Shown piece after piece: positions 37,429-49,143 of a stretch of DNA of 64,000 nucleotides. The notes under the pieces were generated by a model that worked only from the letters and a program-made list of their open reading frames with translations, was not told the origin of the DNA and made no database searches. The stretch spans positions 3,953,047 to 4,017,046 of the forward strand of contig JAKOON010000032.1 of assembly GCA_022577435.1 (NCBI GenBank), read 5' to 3'. The stretch's first letter is position 1, and every line of letters begins with the position of its first letter. The position numbers and the translations under genes were made by a program. This DNA is from Embiotoca jacksoni (taxonomy: Eukaryota; Chordata; Actinopteri; Embiotocidae).

Positions 37429-38396
37429 AATGTCTGAGCCATGGACATGAATCAAAGAACATAAAGTCTGGATGAAATTGATGCACTTTTGTTGCTTTGT
37501 GGCTTTCTCAAGTCACCACAGACCGAATGAAACGATGCATCAGCAGAAATGGAAAGGCTTTGTTTGCTAAATGAATGGTTAGAAAGGTGTGTGAAAGGAG
37601 ACTCTGCAAAGTGTAGCATTTTAATTAGAGGAGACTTTTTAGGTGTTTAAAAAAGGGAGGATTTAGGCATTATAAATGCTGGCATAATTTCGTTGTTACA
37701 GTTATCTTAGCATGAGGTGGTGATCTTATGTATGACTTAATATACACATAACTTATAGTGAAAGAAAATCACAATTTATTATCATTCATTAGCTGTGGTT
37801 TTAAGTGATATGAGTTTTACAAATTGTCATTGATGGGTATTTTATTTATTGTTTAATTAGGTCTTTTTTTTTAATATTTATTGTCAAGCTACATGTTTTG
37901 CCTGATAACTGAGGACATTAGACTTTTATATGTTGTCTGACCTATAAAAGGGGCATTTCTTTTAAGACCAAATAGACACTAAGGTGAAAAATATGGTTAT
38001 ATGTGTGGAAAAGTACGTATTTATTTTAAAGCTTCATTGCAATCGTAATGGCAGAATAAACTCTAGTACAGACAATCCATATAGCTATAATATAATCATT
38101 CTTGTTTCTCGTCAGTTTTACAGTGAAAATGAGGGAGGGTGTTCAGTTCATGCTGTAAAACATCAGTGTATGGAACACATTTAAAAATGCAATAAACGCA
38201 TTCATGGAAAAAAAACAAAAAACAAAACACTTGTTATTATGTTCATAATTATTGAGATTAAAAACAAAAAGGCTACGAAAGACAAAACACGAGCTTAGCC
38301 ATGTATTTGTGTGCAAACAATATCCCAGCATCGCATTTAATAGACCATTGGATTAAAACATAAATATGATGAAGAGGAACTTTAGCTCGCCCAGTG
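37429..38396 (+). other. acbd5: acbd5 3'UTR and poly(A) signal
   Basis: No reading frame of interest. An AATAAA at 38191-38196, following about 760 bp of AT-rich sequence after the stop, is the likely poly(A) signal. The next gene's promoter begins about 200 bp later, so acbd5 and yme1l1 are tightly spaced in tandem. Confidence 0.7.
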
Positions 38397-38607
38397 AAGG
38401 CGATCGACGTCGACGCGCAAATATGCCACGGGATGACGTCACTTCCGGTGTGTTTGCAGCTGTCGGGCAAAGCGCTGAAGTCCGCAGCCGGACTTGCTAT
38501 GCGTGCTCCTCAAAGACGAAGCGACACAAACACGGAGCTTTAACTCTTCTCCGGGGACAGTGACATAACCCGCTCAGCTTTAACGGCGGCCCCGCACCAG
38601 CGGACAG
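38397..38607 (+). promoter_or_regulatory. yme1l1: yme1l1 promoter with CRE-ETS composite site
   Basis: A consensus CRE, TGACGTCA (38434-38441), runs directly into an ETS/NRF2-type ACTTCCGG (38441-38448). The region is CpG-rich, TATA-less, and lies about 170 bp upstream of the start codon. CREB/ATF and GABP/NRF2-type sites are common at promoters of mitochondrial genes; binding here is inferred. Confidence 0.65.
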
Positions 38608-41600
38608 ATGAACATGTTTTCCTTGTCCATGGCCGTGCAGCCGCAGGTAAAGGAAGCCGGACGCCTTTAGGCCGAGCTAACAGTAGCCTTGTTGTTGTTG
38701 TTGCAGCTCAAACCCCGTTCAGCGCAGCTTGCTCGTTAGCCCGTTTCACCATACATTTAGATTTAGGTCAGTGGACATTTTGCCGATGCGGGTCTGTTGT
38801 TCTTTACTCGTAATTAAAGTAAAACGAGGAGTGTCGGGTCGTTGAGAGAAGTTTCTGCTCGCCAGCTGCGCGTGTCCTCAGTCACGTGTCAAATAGGAAT
38901 CCGCGTCAGTGAGTGACAGGTAAATAATCACCTGGTCATCACATGATCATCACCTGGTCATCACCTGGACGTGGCTGAGTTTTTGTTTAAAACTAGCAGG
39001 ATCTGCTCTTTGTGACACTTTTGTAAACCTGCTCGCTCAGGTACTTTACCTGCAGTGTTGGAGGAAGTATTCAGGTCCTTTACTTTACTGAAGTACTAAT
39101 GACACGCAGTAAAAAAAAATACTCCACTATAAGTTACAGTCCTGTATTCAAACCCTGTCTTTAAGTAAAAGCATGTAGGTATCATCAGAGATATGCACTT
39201 AAAGTATCAAAAGTAAAAGCACACGCTGCAATAAATGCCAGATATACACATTATGATTGTATATTTATATTCCTGATGTGTTAATATGTATTTTACTGCT
39301 GTATACGTTTGAGGTTGAGCAAATTTGAACTGTTTTGCATACTGTCAGTTAGTTTAATCTGCAGTGATGCATCATATTCTTTAAGATCACCTGTTTGTAG
39401 TCTCGCTGTCCTGTAAGAACCACGTGGCTCCTAAAAGTCTACACGCTCAGGAAAACAGCTGTTTGAGGCGTTTTAACATTTTCCATTGAATCCTGGAGGG
39501 TTTTCAAATCGCCTATTTAGCTTTAGAAGTAGGAGAATTTTCTCAACCCATAAATTAACATTTCATCTTTTAGTTTATTGGAAACAATACAATTTATTTT
39601 TCACTGGACAAGAAGTGTATGAAAAATTATATTTGATTAGTAACTAAATCTGTCAGACAAATATAGTGGAGTAAAAAGTACATTGTTTGCATCTAATATT
39701 TAGTGGTGTGGAAGTATAAAGTAGCATCAAATAGAAATACTCAGGTAGAGTAAAAATACTTCAACACTGCACTTAAGTACTCAAGTAAATGTAGTGAGTT
39801 ACATTCCTCCACTGCTTATCTGTCACTATCAATACAAACCTCCTTTAAATTACAAATAAGATTTGATAATGATCATTCTTAATGCCCAAAACATTGCAGT
39901 CATGTAATCGTTCACTCACTGTTTGACCACATGTGATCACAGGTGACCGTGCCTCTGAGTCATCTCATCAACGTCCTCCACTCTCTGAAGAGCTCAGTGG
40001 GAAGCAGCAGCAGCAGCAGCGTCGCCACCTGCAAATCCAGAAAACACAAGGAGCACGCCTCTGACTCAGAACTACACTGTACAGAGGTACTTTGCAAGGG
40101 CGTGAGCTGCATTCACACCTGCAAGTCAGGGTGATGGTTGACTTGTTTTAACACTTCCAAGCTCCGAGCTGCTTTTGGTGACAAAACAAAACAAATGTCT
40201 GTGTATGTGTGTCCGTGTATGTGTGTCCGTGTGCACAGTCCATGTGGAACCTGCGGGAGCTCGGTTTATCAGACCTGGGAACACAGCAGCTGCATGAGCT
40301 GGTGAACCGTGTGTTGCCTCGCTTGAGCCCACAGGAGGCGCCGCTTCCACTCGGTGGTCAGACGACCTGGAGGATGTCACACCTCTCCACACACTCCTTT
40401 TACCACAACAAGCATGGTGAGGAGGATGAGGAGGATGAGGATGATTCTCTACCTCTCACTGCTTAGATAGGTGTGCCTGAGACTGACACCCATCTTCTGG
40501 CAGCAGTGACTTCTTGATTCTTGACTGTCGTAACAAGCAGCCACGGCCTCTGCTGCCACTTTTTCCGAATGTATCTCATGATTGAAAGGGCAGTGATACC
40601 ATGTTGTCTCTCCCCAGGCTTCGCATGGGGACCCTCGCCCGTGTCGGCCCCAGTCTTTTCAAGGCAGCGGCCTTCACCTCTTCACTCTGTCTGCACAGAG
40701 CTACAATACTGGCCAGGTAACTGAGAGGAAATATTCCTGTCAAATGTGATTATGATCTATATTTTTCAATTTGTACACGTGCATTGTAAATTTACCTGTA
40801 ACAAAATGTACATTTTCAGTGTTTATGCGAACGTACCGTGATAACATGATTAGTTTGTTTATTTCCTTCCTCTTTTTCAAGTGTTGGTTCAGAGCAGAAG
40901 CTTTAAAACTTTAAGGACCAAAACCAGACGACAGCAATCGGCCTTCGAGCGGCCCGTAGAATCTGAAGGCTTCACGCCATCTTTTATGAAGGTCGGTATC
41001 TAAAGTCGTTCGCGTGTTTAGTGTGCTTTACCATGTGATGCAATGTCATGGACGTGGAACTCGTGTAGTAAGCCTATTAAAATACCAGCAACATTTTCAC
41101 CTGAATACCCAAGAATTCAAGCAGAAAAATGTTCCACTCCTGAGGATAAATTACACAGCATTACTGCTGTTATCTTTCCCACCATCAGGTCAAATAAGAA
41201 CAGATGTGCTTGTCCTCCCATTAGATCTTTTACACACACAAACATAAAGGAAAAGTTGGCACTTATATTCTGTCTAGTCTGTCACCAACTACTATGTTTT
41301 CAGAAGCTGAATATTTTCCTCCATTTTCTGCCTTTGCAGAATTTGAAAACTCAAAGCAGAGCAACCGTTTTTAAGGTCTGCAAAGTGTCTCCTTTACATT
41401 AAGAGTAGTATTGAAGGAGCGGTGTTGCCTTGTGTTTTGCACTGCAGGGTTTTCTTACTCGAGACAAGGGGGTTGAAGTCGAAAGTCTCGACAGCCTGTT
41501 GAAGAACAAGAACGTACCCGACGCACAGCAGGACACTTTCAAGAGGGGCTTCGCTGAAGGTTTCCTGAAAGCTCAGGCTCTGACACAACGCACTCAAGGC

Positions 41601-42033
41601 AGGTTGAAATCCAAACAGTGAATACTTAGTGAAAACATACAGACAACAGTTCTTCTGTTTTTATGCATTAATTAATATGGTTGTCTTGTTCTGACTGTTC
41701 AGACTCGCTGAGGAGGACTCGTCTGATCCTGCTGGTGCTGCTTCTGGTTGGGCTCTATGGTATCTCTAAGACCCCCTTCATATCGGGTAAAGGCTCCTTT
41801 CCCTCCTCGCTTTTTAATTTAGTTTTACTTTGATTAAAATCGCCTCCAAACTACTAATGTTTTGATATATTCAAGTATAACAATTAACTTTACAGTTTAC
41901 CATTTGCAAGCTATCTAAGCATGTTATAACTCAACTATTTGCAGTTCTGTGCAGACAACAACAATAAATTGTAGCTTTCCTCACTGGAACACTAATATCT
42001 GCTATCATCAGTGAGTCAATAACAATGTTTGTT

Positions 42034-42065
<32 letters not shown>

Positions 42066-45043
42066 GGGGGGGGCTGATTAACCTTGCCATGCGGTGTGAT
42101 TTCGAACTTTAATCTAACCATTTTGGACAGTGCGGTTCCGAACCACAACAGGCCTGGACTCAGCTGTGGACCCCGTGCAGATGAAAAACGTGACATTCGA
42201 GCACGTCAAAGGGGTGGAGGAGGCCAAGAACGAGCTGCAGGAAGTGGTGGAGTTCCTGAAAAACCCGCAGAAGTTCACGGCCCTGGGAGGAAAGCTGCCA
42301 AAAGGTAGGCTGTTTTTCCCCCGAGGTCAGTTTTAGGGCCACTCCTCTTCTTCATCTTTGCCTCTCGTTTGCTTCAGGCGTTCTACTTGTTGGCCCTCCG
42401 GGGACTGGAAAGACCCTGCTGGCCAGAGCCGTGGCAGGAGAGGCGGATGTGCCGTTTTATTACGCCTCCGGGTCGGAGTTTGATGAGATGTTTGTTGGAG
42501 TTGGAGCCAGTCGCATCAGGAACCTCTTTAGTAGGTGTTTTACTTTTTTCTTCTTTTTTTTTTTTTTTCCCATAATTGACCTTTTTCTTTTCTTCTTTCT
42601 TCCTAAAAAGCCAATTCAGCGTGCAAAGTTGATAATAGTTGTGCTGAATATTGTGATACATGTGTTTACTTTTATGTGTGTTTCACTGCTTTTTTCTAGG
42701 GGAGGCTAAAGGCAACGCTCCCTGCGTGATCTTCATCGATGAACTGGACAGCGTGGGCGGGAAAAGGATAGAGTCTCCCATGCACCCTTACTCCAGACAG
42801 ACTATCAACCAGCTGCTTGCTGAGATGGATGGGTAATCTCTAAACTGATCACTTCCATTTGTGCATGTTGGGCATACATGTTAATTTTTATTTGTAAACA
42901 AGGTAAATCCGGAACGTCATTACAAACAAAACGGTGGATTTGTGCAAAAAAAAAAAAAAAATGGTTTGGTGACAGAATGATCTGTCATGAGGATGCAGTA
43001 CAATTTTAGAAGTTCAGTCAGGAAACATTTCACACACATATACAATTTGAACACATACAGATTGGTTTGTTTGATGCAAAATCCAGTTGCTTGATACAAC
43101 CACAGATAATTCATGACCTTCTCATCAATCACAACGGTCAACACAAATTGAATGAATGACCAGTGATGGATGCAAACACTGACCTGTATTATTATGTCTT
43201 TATTATTTTGTAGGTTTAAACCAAATGAAGGTGTGATCATCATTGGAGCCACCAACTTCCCAGAGGCTTTAGATAAGTAGGTTTTACTTCTTTGTCTCTC
43301 TGTTAGCGGAGAAGGTGTCAGAGGCAACATGTCAACGTTTACAATCCTCAGAGCCACAGCTGTTACGGTCAATACTAACAATGTGCTGAAGCTGTAGAGG
43401 AGTCTGTTGGGTGACCGTGTATCAACATCCTGCTGACGAACTGCTCTTCCTTCGTAGCGCTCTGATCCGCCCGGGACGTTTTGACATGCAGGTGACTGTA
43501 CCCAAACCAGATGTGAAAGGACGCACAGAGATTCTCAACTGGTACCTCAAGAAGATCAAAGTGGATCCAGGTGTGAGATCAACATCTGTTAATCCTGAAT
43601 TAGGCCACATCTTTTTCCTAAATATATTATTATGATATTTGATATTTCGCAATGTACTCACTGTCTGCCCCCCCACAGAGCACACAAGTGACTTCATCCA
43701 AGTGAAGTGAAGACTGTTTTTTGCTGAAACAGTAGCTAGCCCACATCTCTAGTTTGATTCTCTTCCATAACCCCGCTGTTGTTATCTCTGCAGCTATTGA
43801 GGCCAACATTATTGCCCGGGGTACCGTGGGCTTCTCAGGCGCTGACCTGGAAAATCTGGTCAACCAGGCCGCCCTGAAGGCAGCAGTTGATGAAAAAGAC
43901 ATGGTCACTATGAAGGAGCTGGAGTTTGCAAAAGACAAAATCCTCATGGGTGAGTAAAACACAAGTTTCCTGTTTTTCTACTGAAGGGATGAATCAACCT
44001 GTTGTTGTGATGGTCTTTTCTCCTCTTACTAGTATTTTCTGTCCTGTCTTTTCCTCAAGGCCCCGAGAGACGGAGTGCACAGATCGACAAGAAGAACAAG
44101 CTCATCACAGCGTACCATGAATCAGGCCATGCAATCGTAGCGTACTACACCAAAGATGCCATGCCAATCAACAAGGCCACCATCATGCCCCGAGGCCCCA
44201 GTCTGGGACATGTAAGGACACCCGGAGCTACTTTATACTCTGCATATAACGGTAAAACAGTCTTTATCAGTATGTTGTTCGTCTTCACCCCCTCTCTCGC
44301 AGGTGTCCATGCTTCCAGAGAACGACAGGTGGAGTGAGACTCGCTCTCAGCTTCTGGCCCAGATGGACGTCAGCATGGGCGGCCGTGTAGCAGAGGAGAT
44401 TATATTCGGCCACGAGTACATCACAACTGGTAAGAAAGAGTCCCTACAATGAGCAGTGAGTGAACATACAGGGTAGACTATAAAAACAAACGTTCATACA
44501 TGAGGGAAAGTAGAAGACAAGCTGTCATTTGTTTTTCTCCAGGAGCATCAAGCGACTTTGATAGTGCCACCAAGATTGCCAAGATGATGGTGACCAGATT
44601 TGGAATGTGCGAAAAGGTAAACTGACCTGAAAGTGACGTAGAAATAAGAGGAAAAATAGACTGCATGTTCATTTATTTGCATTTATTTGCATGTCAACTT
44701 CCCTCCCTGTGTCTCAGCTGGGTGTGATGACCTACACTGACATGACACTGACAAGTCCAGAGACACAAGCTGCTGTGGAGCATGAAATCCGGGTGCTACT
44801 GAAGGTCTGTGCGATCTTTGAGAGGCGAGCTCATCATCAGAACTAGCTCAGCCCCCGCAATCATTTTTCCCCTCACGTCTTTTCTCCCGCTGTCCTCAGG
44901 AGTCGTACGAGCGTGCCAAAGCTCTGCTGAAGTCTCACGCCAAGGAGCACAAGAACCTGGCGGACGCTCTGCTCATGTACGAGACGCTGGATGCCAAAGA
45001 GATCCAGCTGGTGCTGGAGGGCAAAGCCCTGGAGACCAGATGA
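38608..45043 (+). CDS. yme1l1: YME1-like mitochondrial i-AAA protease, 18 coding exons
   Basis: Exons: 38608-38646, 39943-40086, 40239-40416, 40618-40716, 40882-40991, 41448-41598, 41703-41786, 42131-42304, 42378-42530, 42700-42832, 43214-43276, 43458-43570, 43794-43949, 44060-44211, 44303-44429, 44543-44616, 44718-44804, 44900-45043; 726 aa. The N-terminal presequence region is weakly conserved, with one transmembrane segment (about 248-262). The AAA+ domain has Walker A GPPGTGKT (332-339), Walker B VIFIDE (387-392) and RPGRFD (447-452). The M41 protease domain has zinc-binding HESGH (552-556) and the downstream Asp in GASSDF (630). Known role: ATP-dependent zinc protease of the inner membrane facing the intermembrane space, processing OPA1 and lipid-transfer proteins. 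All catalytic residues are intact. A second in-frame ATG (38614) aligns better with human MFSLS. The intron after exon 6 requires a GC donor. Confidence 0.97.
39053..39814. mobile_element. hAT-like non-autonomous element in yme1l1 intron 1
   Basis: The element starts CAGTGTTGGAGGAAGTATTC and ends with TTACATTCCTCCACTG, inverted relative to each other (CAGTG-TGGAGGAA). Both ends carry the TTAAGTA/CTTTACTT-type subterminal repeats of an abundant fish hAT-like MITE. Flanks TTTACCTG (39045-39052) and CTTATCTG (39815-39822) match at 6 of 8 positions, consistent with an old 8-bp target duplication. It has no coding capacity. Confidence 0.7.
41340..41375 (+). other. yme1l1: Candidate 36-nt cassette exon in yme1l1 intron 5
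   Basis: A good acceptor (polypyrimidine, CCTTTGCAG) precedes 36 nt of open frame encoding NLKTQSRATVFK, followed by AAG-GTCTGC as a donor. Flanking exon phases are both 0, so inclusion would keep frame, inserting 12 residues between the FMK end of exon 5 and the GFLTRD start of exon 6. It is not part of the human main isoform as I recall it. It may be a real alternative exon or a chance match. Confidence 0.35.
42027..42073. repeat. (GT)n-(G)n microsatellite
   Basis: GTTT units pass into a GT tract and then a G run in yme1l1 intron 7, about 60 bp before exon 8. Confidence 0.95.
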
Positions 45044-46740
45044 AACCAGCAGCAATCGCAGGCACCGCCGGGGAGGGGAGAGAGGGGGGGGCAGATATTT
45101 AAAGAGCTCAGGGGTTACAGAAGGAAGACCTGCATTCACAATGTGGGACGACGTCACATCTTTATGCTGTCACCTTCATTGAATCTCATCAGTATCTTCA
45201 CAGATAAGTAGAGCTGTTATTTCAAAGCTAAGCATGACTGCGTTCGGAGGGAAGCAGGTGTGTGTTGAAAGCTAAAAGTTGAAAAGCTTGTAACTCTATA
45301 AGGACGTTGCTCAGGTCACACAGTTGGTGGGTGGAAATAATACATGAATGTAAATATGTACCTTAAACATGGAAACAGCATGTGGAAAGGTTTTCTTTTT
45401 TTTAAGGTTAATTACAAACTGAAATAAGGGGATAATTGTGTTAAGCCAGGTCAACACAGACTGTCGTTCTGTTTATGGGAGATGCTGAAGTACATTTACT
45501 GTGAACCCAAAGATCTTCTTTATCACCATAACAACCAGAATTGAGGGGAACCCAGACTAATTTTTCATTAGTCTGCCAGTGTTTGTTCATATCTTCAGTG
45601 TCAGTTCTCATCTTAAAACATCGAGCCGTCGTGTCCCTCCTGTTTCTTCTGCGTGTCCTGACTGTGTTATACATTGTCCCTCCTGCTGTCCCCCGTCTCC
45701 ACACGTCCCTGTCGCTTCTTTTGTAAAGGTGGCCTTTTGGGGAATGTACCATAAATTTTCCTTTTGAAGTGTTTAGAGTAGAAACTACAACGTCTCAGCA
45801 CATTAAGTAAGCGTACAAAATGAAAATGTCATCGTGCACTCTTCGTGCAATTGTTTTAATTTATGCTGTCTGTAAAGATGGAACAAAAACTGCTGCCGAC
45901 ATACTTGACAAATAGAAGCTGTGTTTATGTGGTGATAGAGCAGCAGAACCTTTAGAGTTTTAATGTAGTAATGTTGGCCTAATTTGTTTAAGTAGTCTGA
46001 GTTGGACCTCTCAGCAGAATATTTGATTTACTTGTAATTACAAATGAATGAAATTAAAACTCTTAAATTATTCAGAAAAACCAAAAGTTTAGTTCTGTCA
46101 GTTGATGTCCATTTCTGTCCAGAGAGATTTCTCACCTGCGTCCAGTGCTGCAACACCCTTTCTGCTTTGTAAATGAAATTTGCACAATGGATGAACGATG
46201 CTCGTTTTTACAGGCAGTTTCCTCCAAGTATGAAAGAAAATCTGAATCAAACTTCATTTTTATTGTAAATGTGTCTGAATTTGTCATTTCTTCAACACGT
46301 CCATGTAGAAACTGCATCTGTTAAAATGGTGAATGTGTAATTCCAAGTATATGGCAGTATCTGTGTGTAATCCATATTTAGACTGCTGATTTCTTTAAAG
46401 GTTGAAGCTTTTGTCGAGATCATAACCAGCATGTTGTCCTCAGTGTTTTCATTTTCATTTTCATTTTTTTGCTTCAGTTTGACACATTATATTCTGCTTG
46501 CTGACCGGCCTTTTCGCCACGTTTAGCTGTGTATATATGTTGGTATGTAACGGGATCATTGTATATAGATGTATAGAAATGCTTTTATGCTGTGTACCCA
46601 CTGAATGGCTCTTCTGTAGATCTCTCCACAGTTTGATGTCAGTGGTTATGTAACCTTTGTGCAGCTGAAATAAAGAACCCCAACCAAAAACATAAAGATC
46701 ATGTAAAGTAGAAATAAAAAATGACATCACACCACAGAAG
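45044..46740 (+). other. yme1l1: yme1l1 3'UTR with two poly(A) signals
   Basis: About 1.6 kb follows the stop without a credible coding exon. AATAAA hexamers at 46669-46674 and 46713-46718 are the probable poly(A) signals. The sequence is AT-rich with no recognised repeat. Confidence 0.7.
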
Positions 46741-47261
46741 AATGTGTTGTTAACTTAAATTAGGCTTTGAAATCATGAGAAAATCAGCTGCTCATCATCC
46801 TGACAGCACTTCGCTCTCAGAACGCCGGCCTGCTTGTCGCTCCGAGTTGCCAAAGGTAATTTAAATCAAATTGGGAAGGTTTATAACTTAAAATCAAGTT
46901 GCAGTGTTTACACAATCTTCTACGTGATGTTGATTACATCACCAACCATACATTGATCTGTGTAAAAAATAGATTGTTAGAGGATTCACTTCATTATGGA
47001 TTAATGCACACCAAAACAAATACAATTTGCTTTTGATATACTGTATAGGCAAATAAAGTAATGATATTCAACTAATAACACCAGGGTAGGTTTTTAATCA
47101 ACAGAGGTGTAACAAATGCAGTCAGTTTAAACATTTCTTCCCGTCACTCTTGCTTTTATCGAAAGATCCGTGTTAATATATTACAGAGCGATGGTCTCCT
47201 TCTCTACTGTTTCAACAATGCTTTTACATACACTCAACAAAAATAAGTACTTACAGTTGTA
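46741..47261. other. Intergenic spacer, nothing recognised
   Basis: AT-rich sequence between the yme1l1 poly(A) signals and a repeat cluster. I see no gene or mobile element. Confidence 0.6.
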
Positions 47262-47450
47262 TCCCTAATATTCCTGAGCCATAAGGTAGGCAGCCATCTG
47301 CCTTGACCGGTTAAGGTGAGGGAAGATGAAAAGAGAAAAGAACAGCATGGCGATCCAAGACAAGGAACTGTTGGTGTGTCCAGTAATCTCAGAGCAGAGA
47401 CAAGCAGCTCCAGAACCAGGAAACCTGCAGAAACGAGCACACAACTGCAC
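47262..47450 (-). mobile_element. Degraded L2-like LINE 3' fragment
   Basis: Read on the minus strand this matches the 8900-9060 copy block by block: a GGTTCTGGAGCTGC block, a CTTGGATCGCCATGCTGTT block, then a GGCAGATGGCTGCC block. A degraded relative of the terminal tail (ACTTTACTATGTTAAATACC, then TTGTGATTTG) appears separately at about 48015-48065 on the plus strand. Confidence 0.55.
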
Positions 47451-48660
47451 CAGTGAGGAGAACTGCAAAGACTCGTTGGGACATCCTGACAACAAGGAAT
47501 TACAACAATGTGGCCGAAACAGAGGAGTTATTACTCAACATGTGAAACACTGAGCAGGCGAGAGAAGGAGAAGCAGAGGGAGAGAGAGAAGCCACAGTTA
47601 ACTGACGAGGTCGAGGATCTGAAGACAGCATGCTAAATAAAGTCAAAATAAGACTCTTGAGCCTTTTTTTTTTTTTTTTTTTACATCAATGTCTTCAACA
47701 AAGATATCTGATAATGATATCTACTGATGTAAGTCACCTCCCCTTCCCAGAGCAAACCTGGATAAATCTGAAATGATGACATGTTTTTGTTATTTTGTCG
47801 TTCCAGACGCACTCCCTACCGGCCTACAGATGTTTGGTGTCGTGGTGCTGGGATATCTGGGAAACCACCATCAGTTGTCATTCCCTCTTGTGTCGTGCTC
47901 TGCATTCACCAAAAGTCCCCTGATGAAGATAGAGGATACTGGATTTAAACCACGCGTGCAAATTCTTAATACATGTATTGGTTGTCACCCCCGAAAACAC
48001 TGCCTCTCCAGTTGTACAGACTTTACTATGTTAAATACCTTGAAAAAGTATGTTGTGATTTGACGGAACAGAGTGAAAGAAGCTGCAATGTGGTGTTTTC
48101 CCACGGCAACACTCCTTCTGGCTACTGCAGTTTGAGAACCTGGAAAATATATAAGCATAGTAACAAGAGTTCTTTATGTAAAGTCCTTATGCGGGGCTAC
48201 CGTATGTAAACACAACACACACGTACAAATCATTGCTGTAATTTGACCATTAACGTTGCAAAATGTCATAGACCATGACCTTCACTCTTGCTCTTTTAAA
48301 CCGTTTAGTGGAAGTCTGCAGACTGTGTAACTTACAGTCTGTGGTAAATGAATAATTATTAGGTTCATGGTTCTAACCACAACAATAACATCAGTATGAG
48401 GTCGTTCCATTAGTGTGCTAAGCACTATTATTTTTCTTCGTCACTCCCCACTTTGCCAGTCATAACAAACTAATTGTTTTTTTTATCATCTTTTTTTTTT
48501 TTTATCAAAATAGTAAAATAATCTGATATTGGGGCAGATGACCTGAATTTTTTTTAACAACCTTCAGCAGTGTTTTCTTTCAACAACTTTATTGTACCTA
48601 CAATCTTTTATTTATCATCAGAGATATTTATAAATCCAAACTAATACATTTACATGTCAC

Positions 48661-48734
48661 ACCTGCATCCTTTCTGCTGCTCAGTGTTCTGTATGAACAC
48701 CTGCATCCTTTCTGCTGCTCAGTGTTCTGTATGA
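48661..48734. repeat. 38-bp tandem duplication
   Basis: The unit beginning ACCTGCATCCTTTCTGCTGC (48661-48698) is followed immediately by a second copy that is identical for 36 bases (48699-48734). It lies in the yme1l1-ptchd3 spacer. Confidence 0.95.
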
Positions 48735-49001
48735 CAGCCCTGTGGCTGCAATCCTTTTCCCCACTAAGCGGTCCGTCTGACATCCAACCTCTCGGGTGAC
48801 TTTATGCATGATGTCAGTGGCTCTGTCTCTCTGCTGGTTGGAGCAGACTGCTTTGTGAAAACAGAATACAAATTACAATTTATTTGTCCAATGAGTGAAA
48901 CATACTGGTGCATATAAATCAAGCTTGTACCCTCTGAGCTGTAACACAGGAGTAAAACTGGACAATAATGATGTCAAGCTGTATTGCGAAGACCATTCTT
49001 G

Positions 49002-49143
49002 CTCTCATTCACACGTAAGCGAAATTTGTAGAATCGTCAATTAACCTGACATTCATGTTTTTGGATGTTGGGAGGAAGTCGGAGTATCCGGAGACAACCC
49101 ACACAGGCACAGGGAGAACATGCAGACTCCACGCAGAAAGGCC
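49002..49143. repeat. Widespread teleost dispersed repeat fragment
   Basis: Contains an ATTAACCTGACATTCATGTT block, a TTGGGAGGAAGTCGGAGTA block and an AGGGAGAACATGCAGACTCC block, which together are characteristic of an abundant, old fish interspersed repeat. The superfamily is not assigned. Confidence 0.6.

Noticed and set aside
47773..48063. A 96-codon plus-strand frame in the yme1l1-ptchd3 spacer.
   Set aside because: It has no recognisable domain and its end overlaps a degraded retrotransposon tail.
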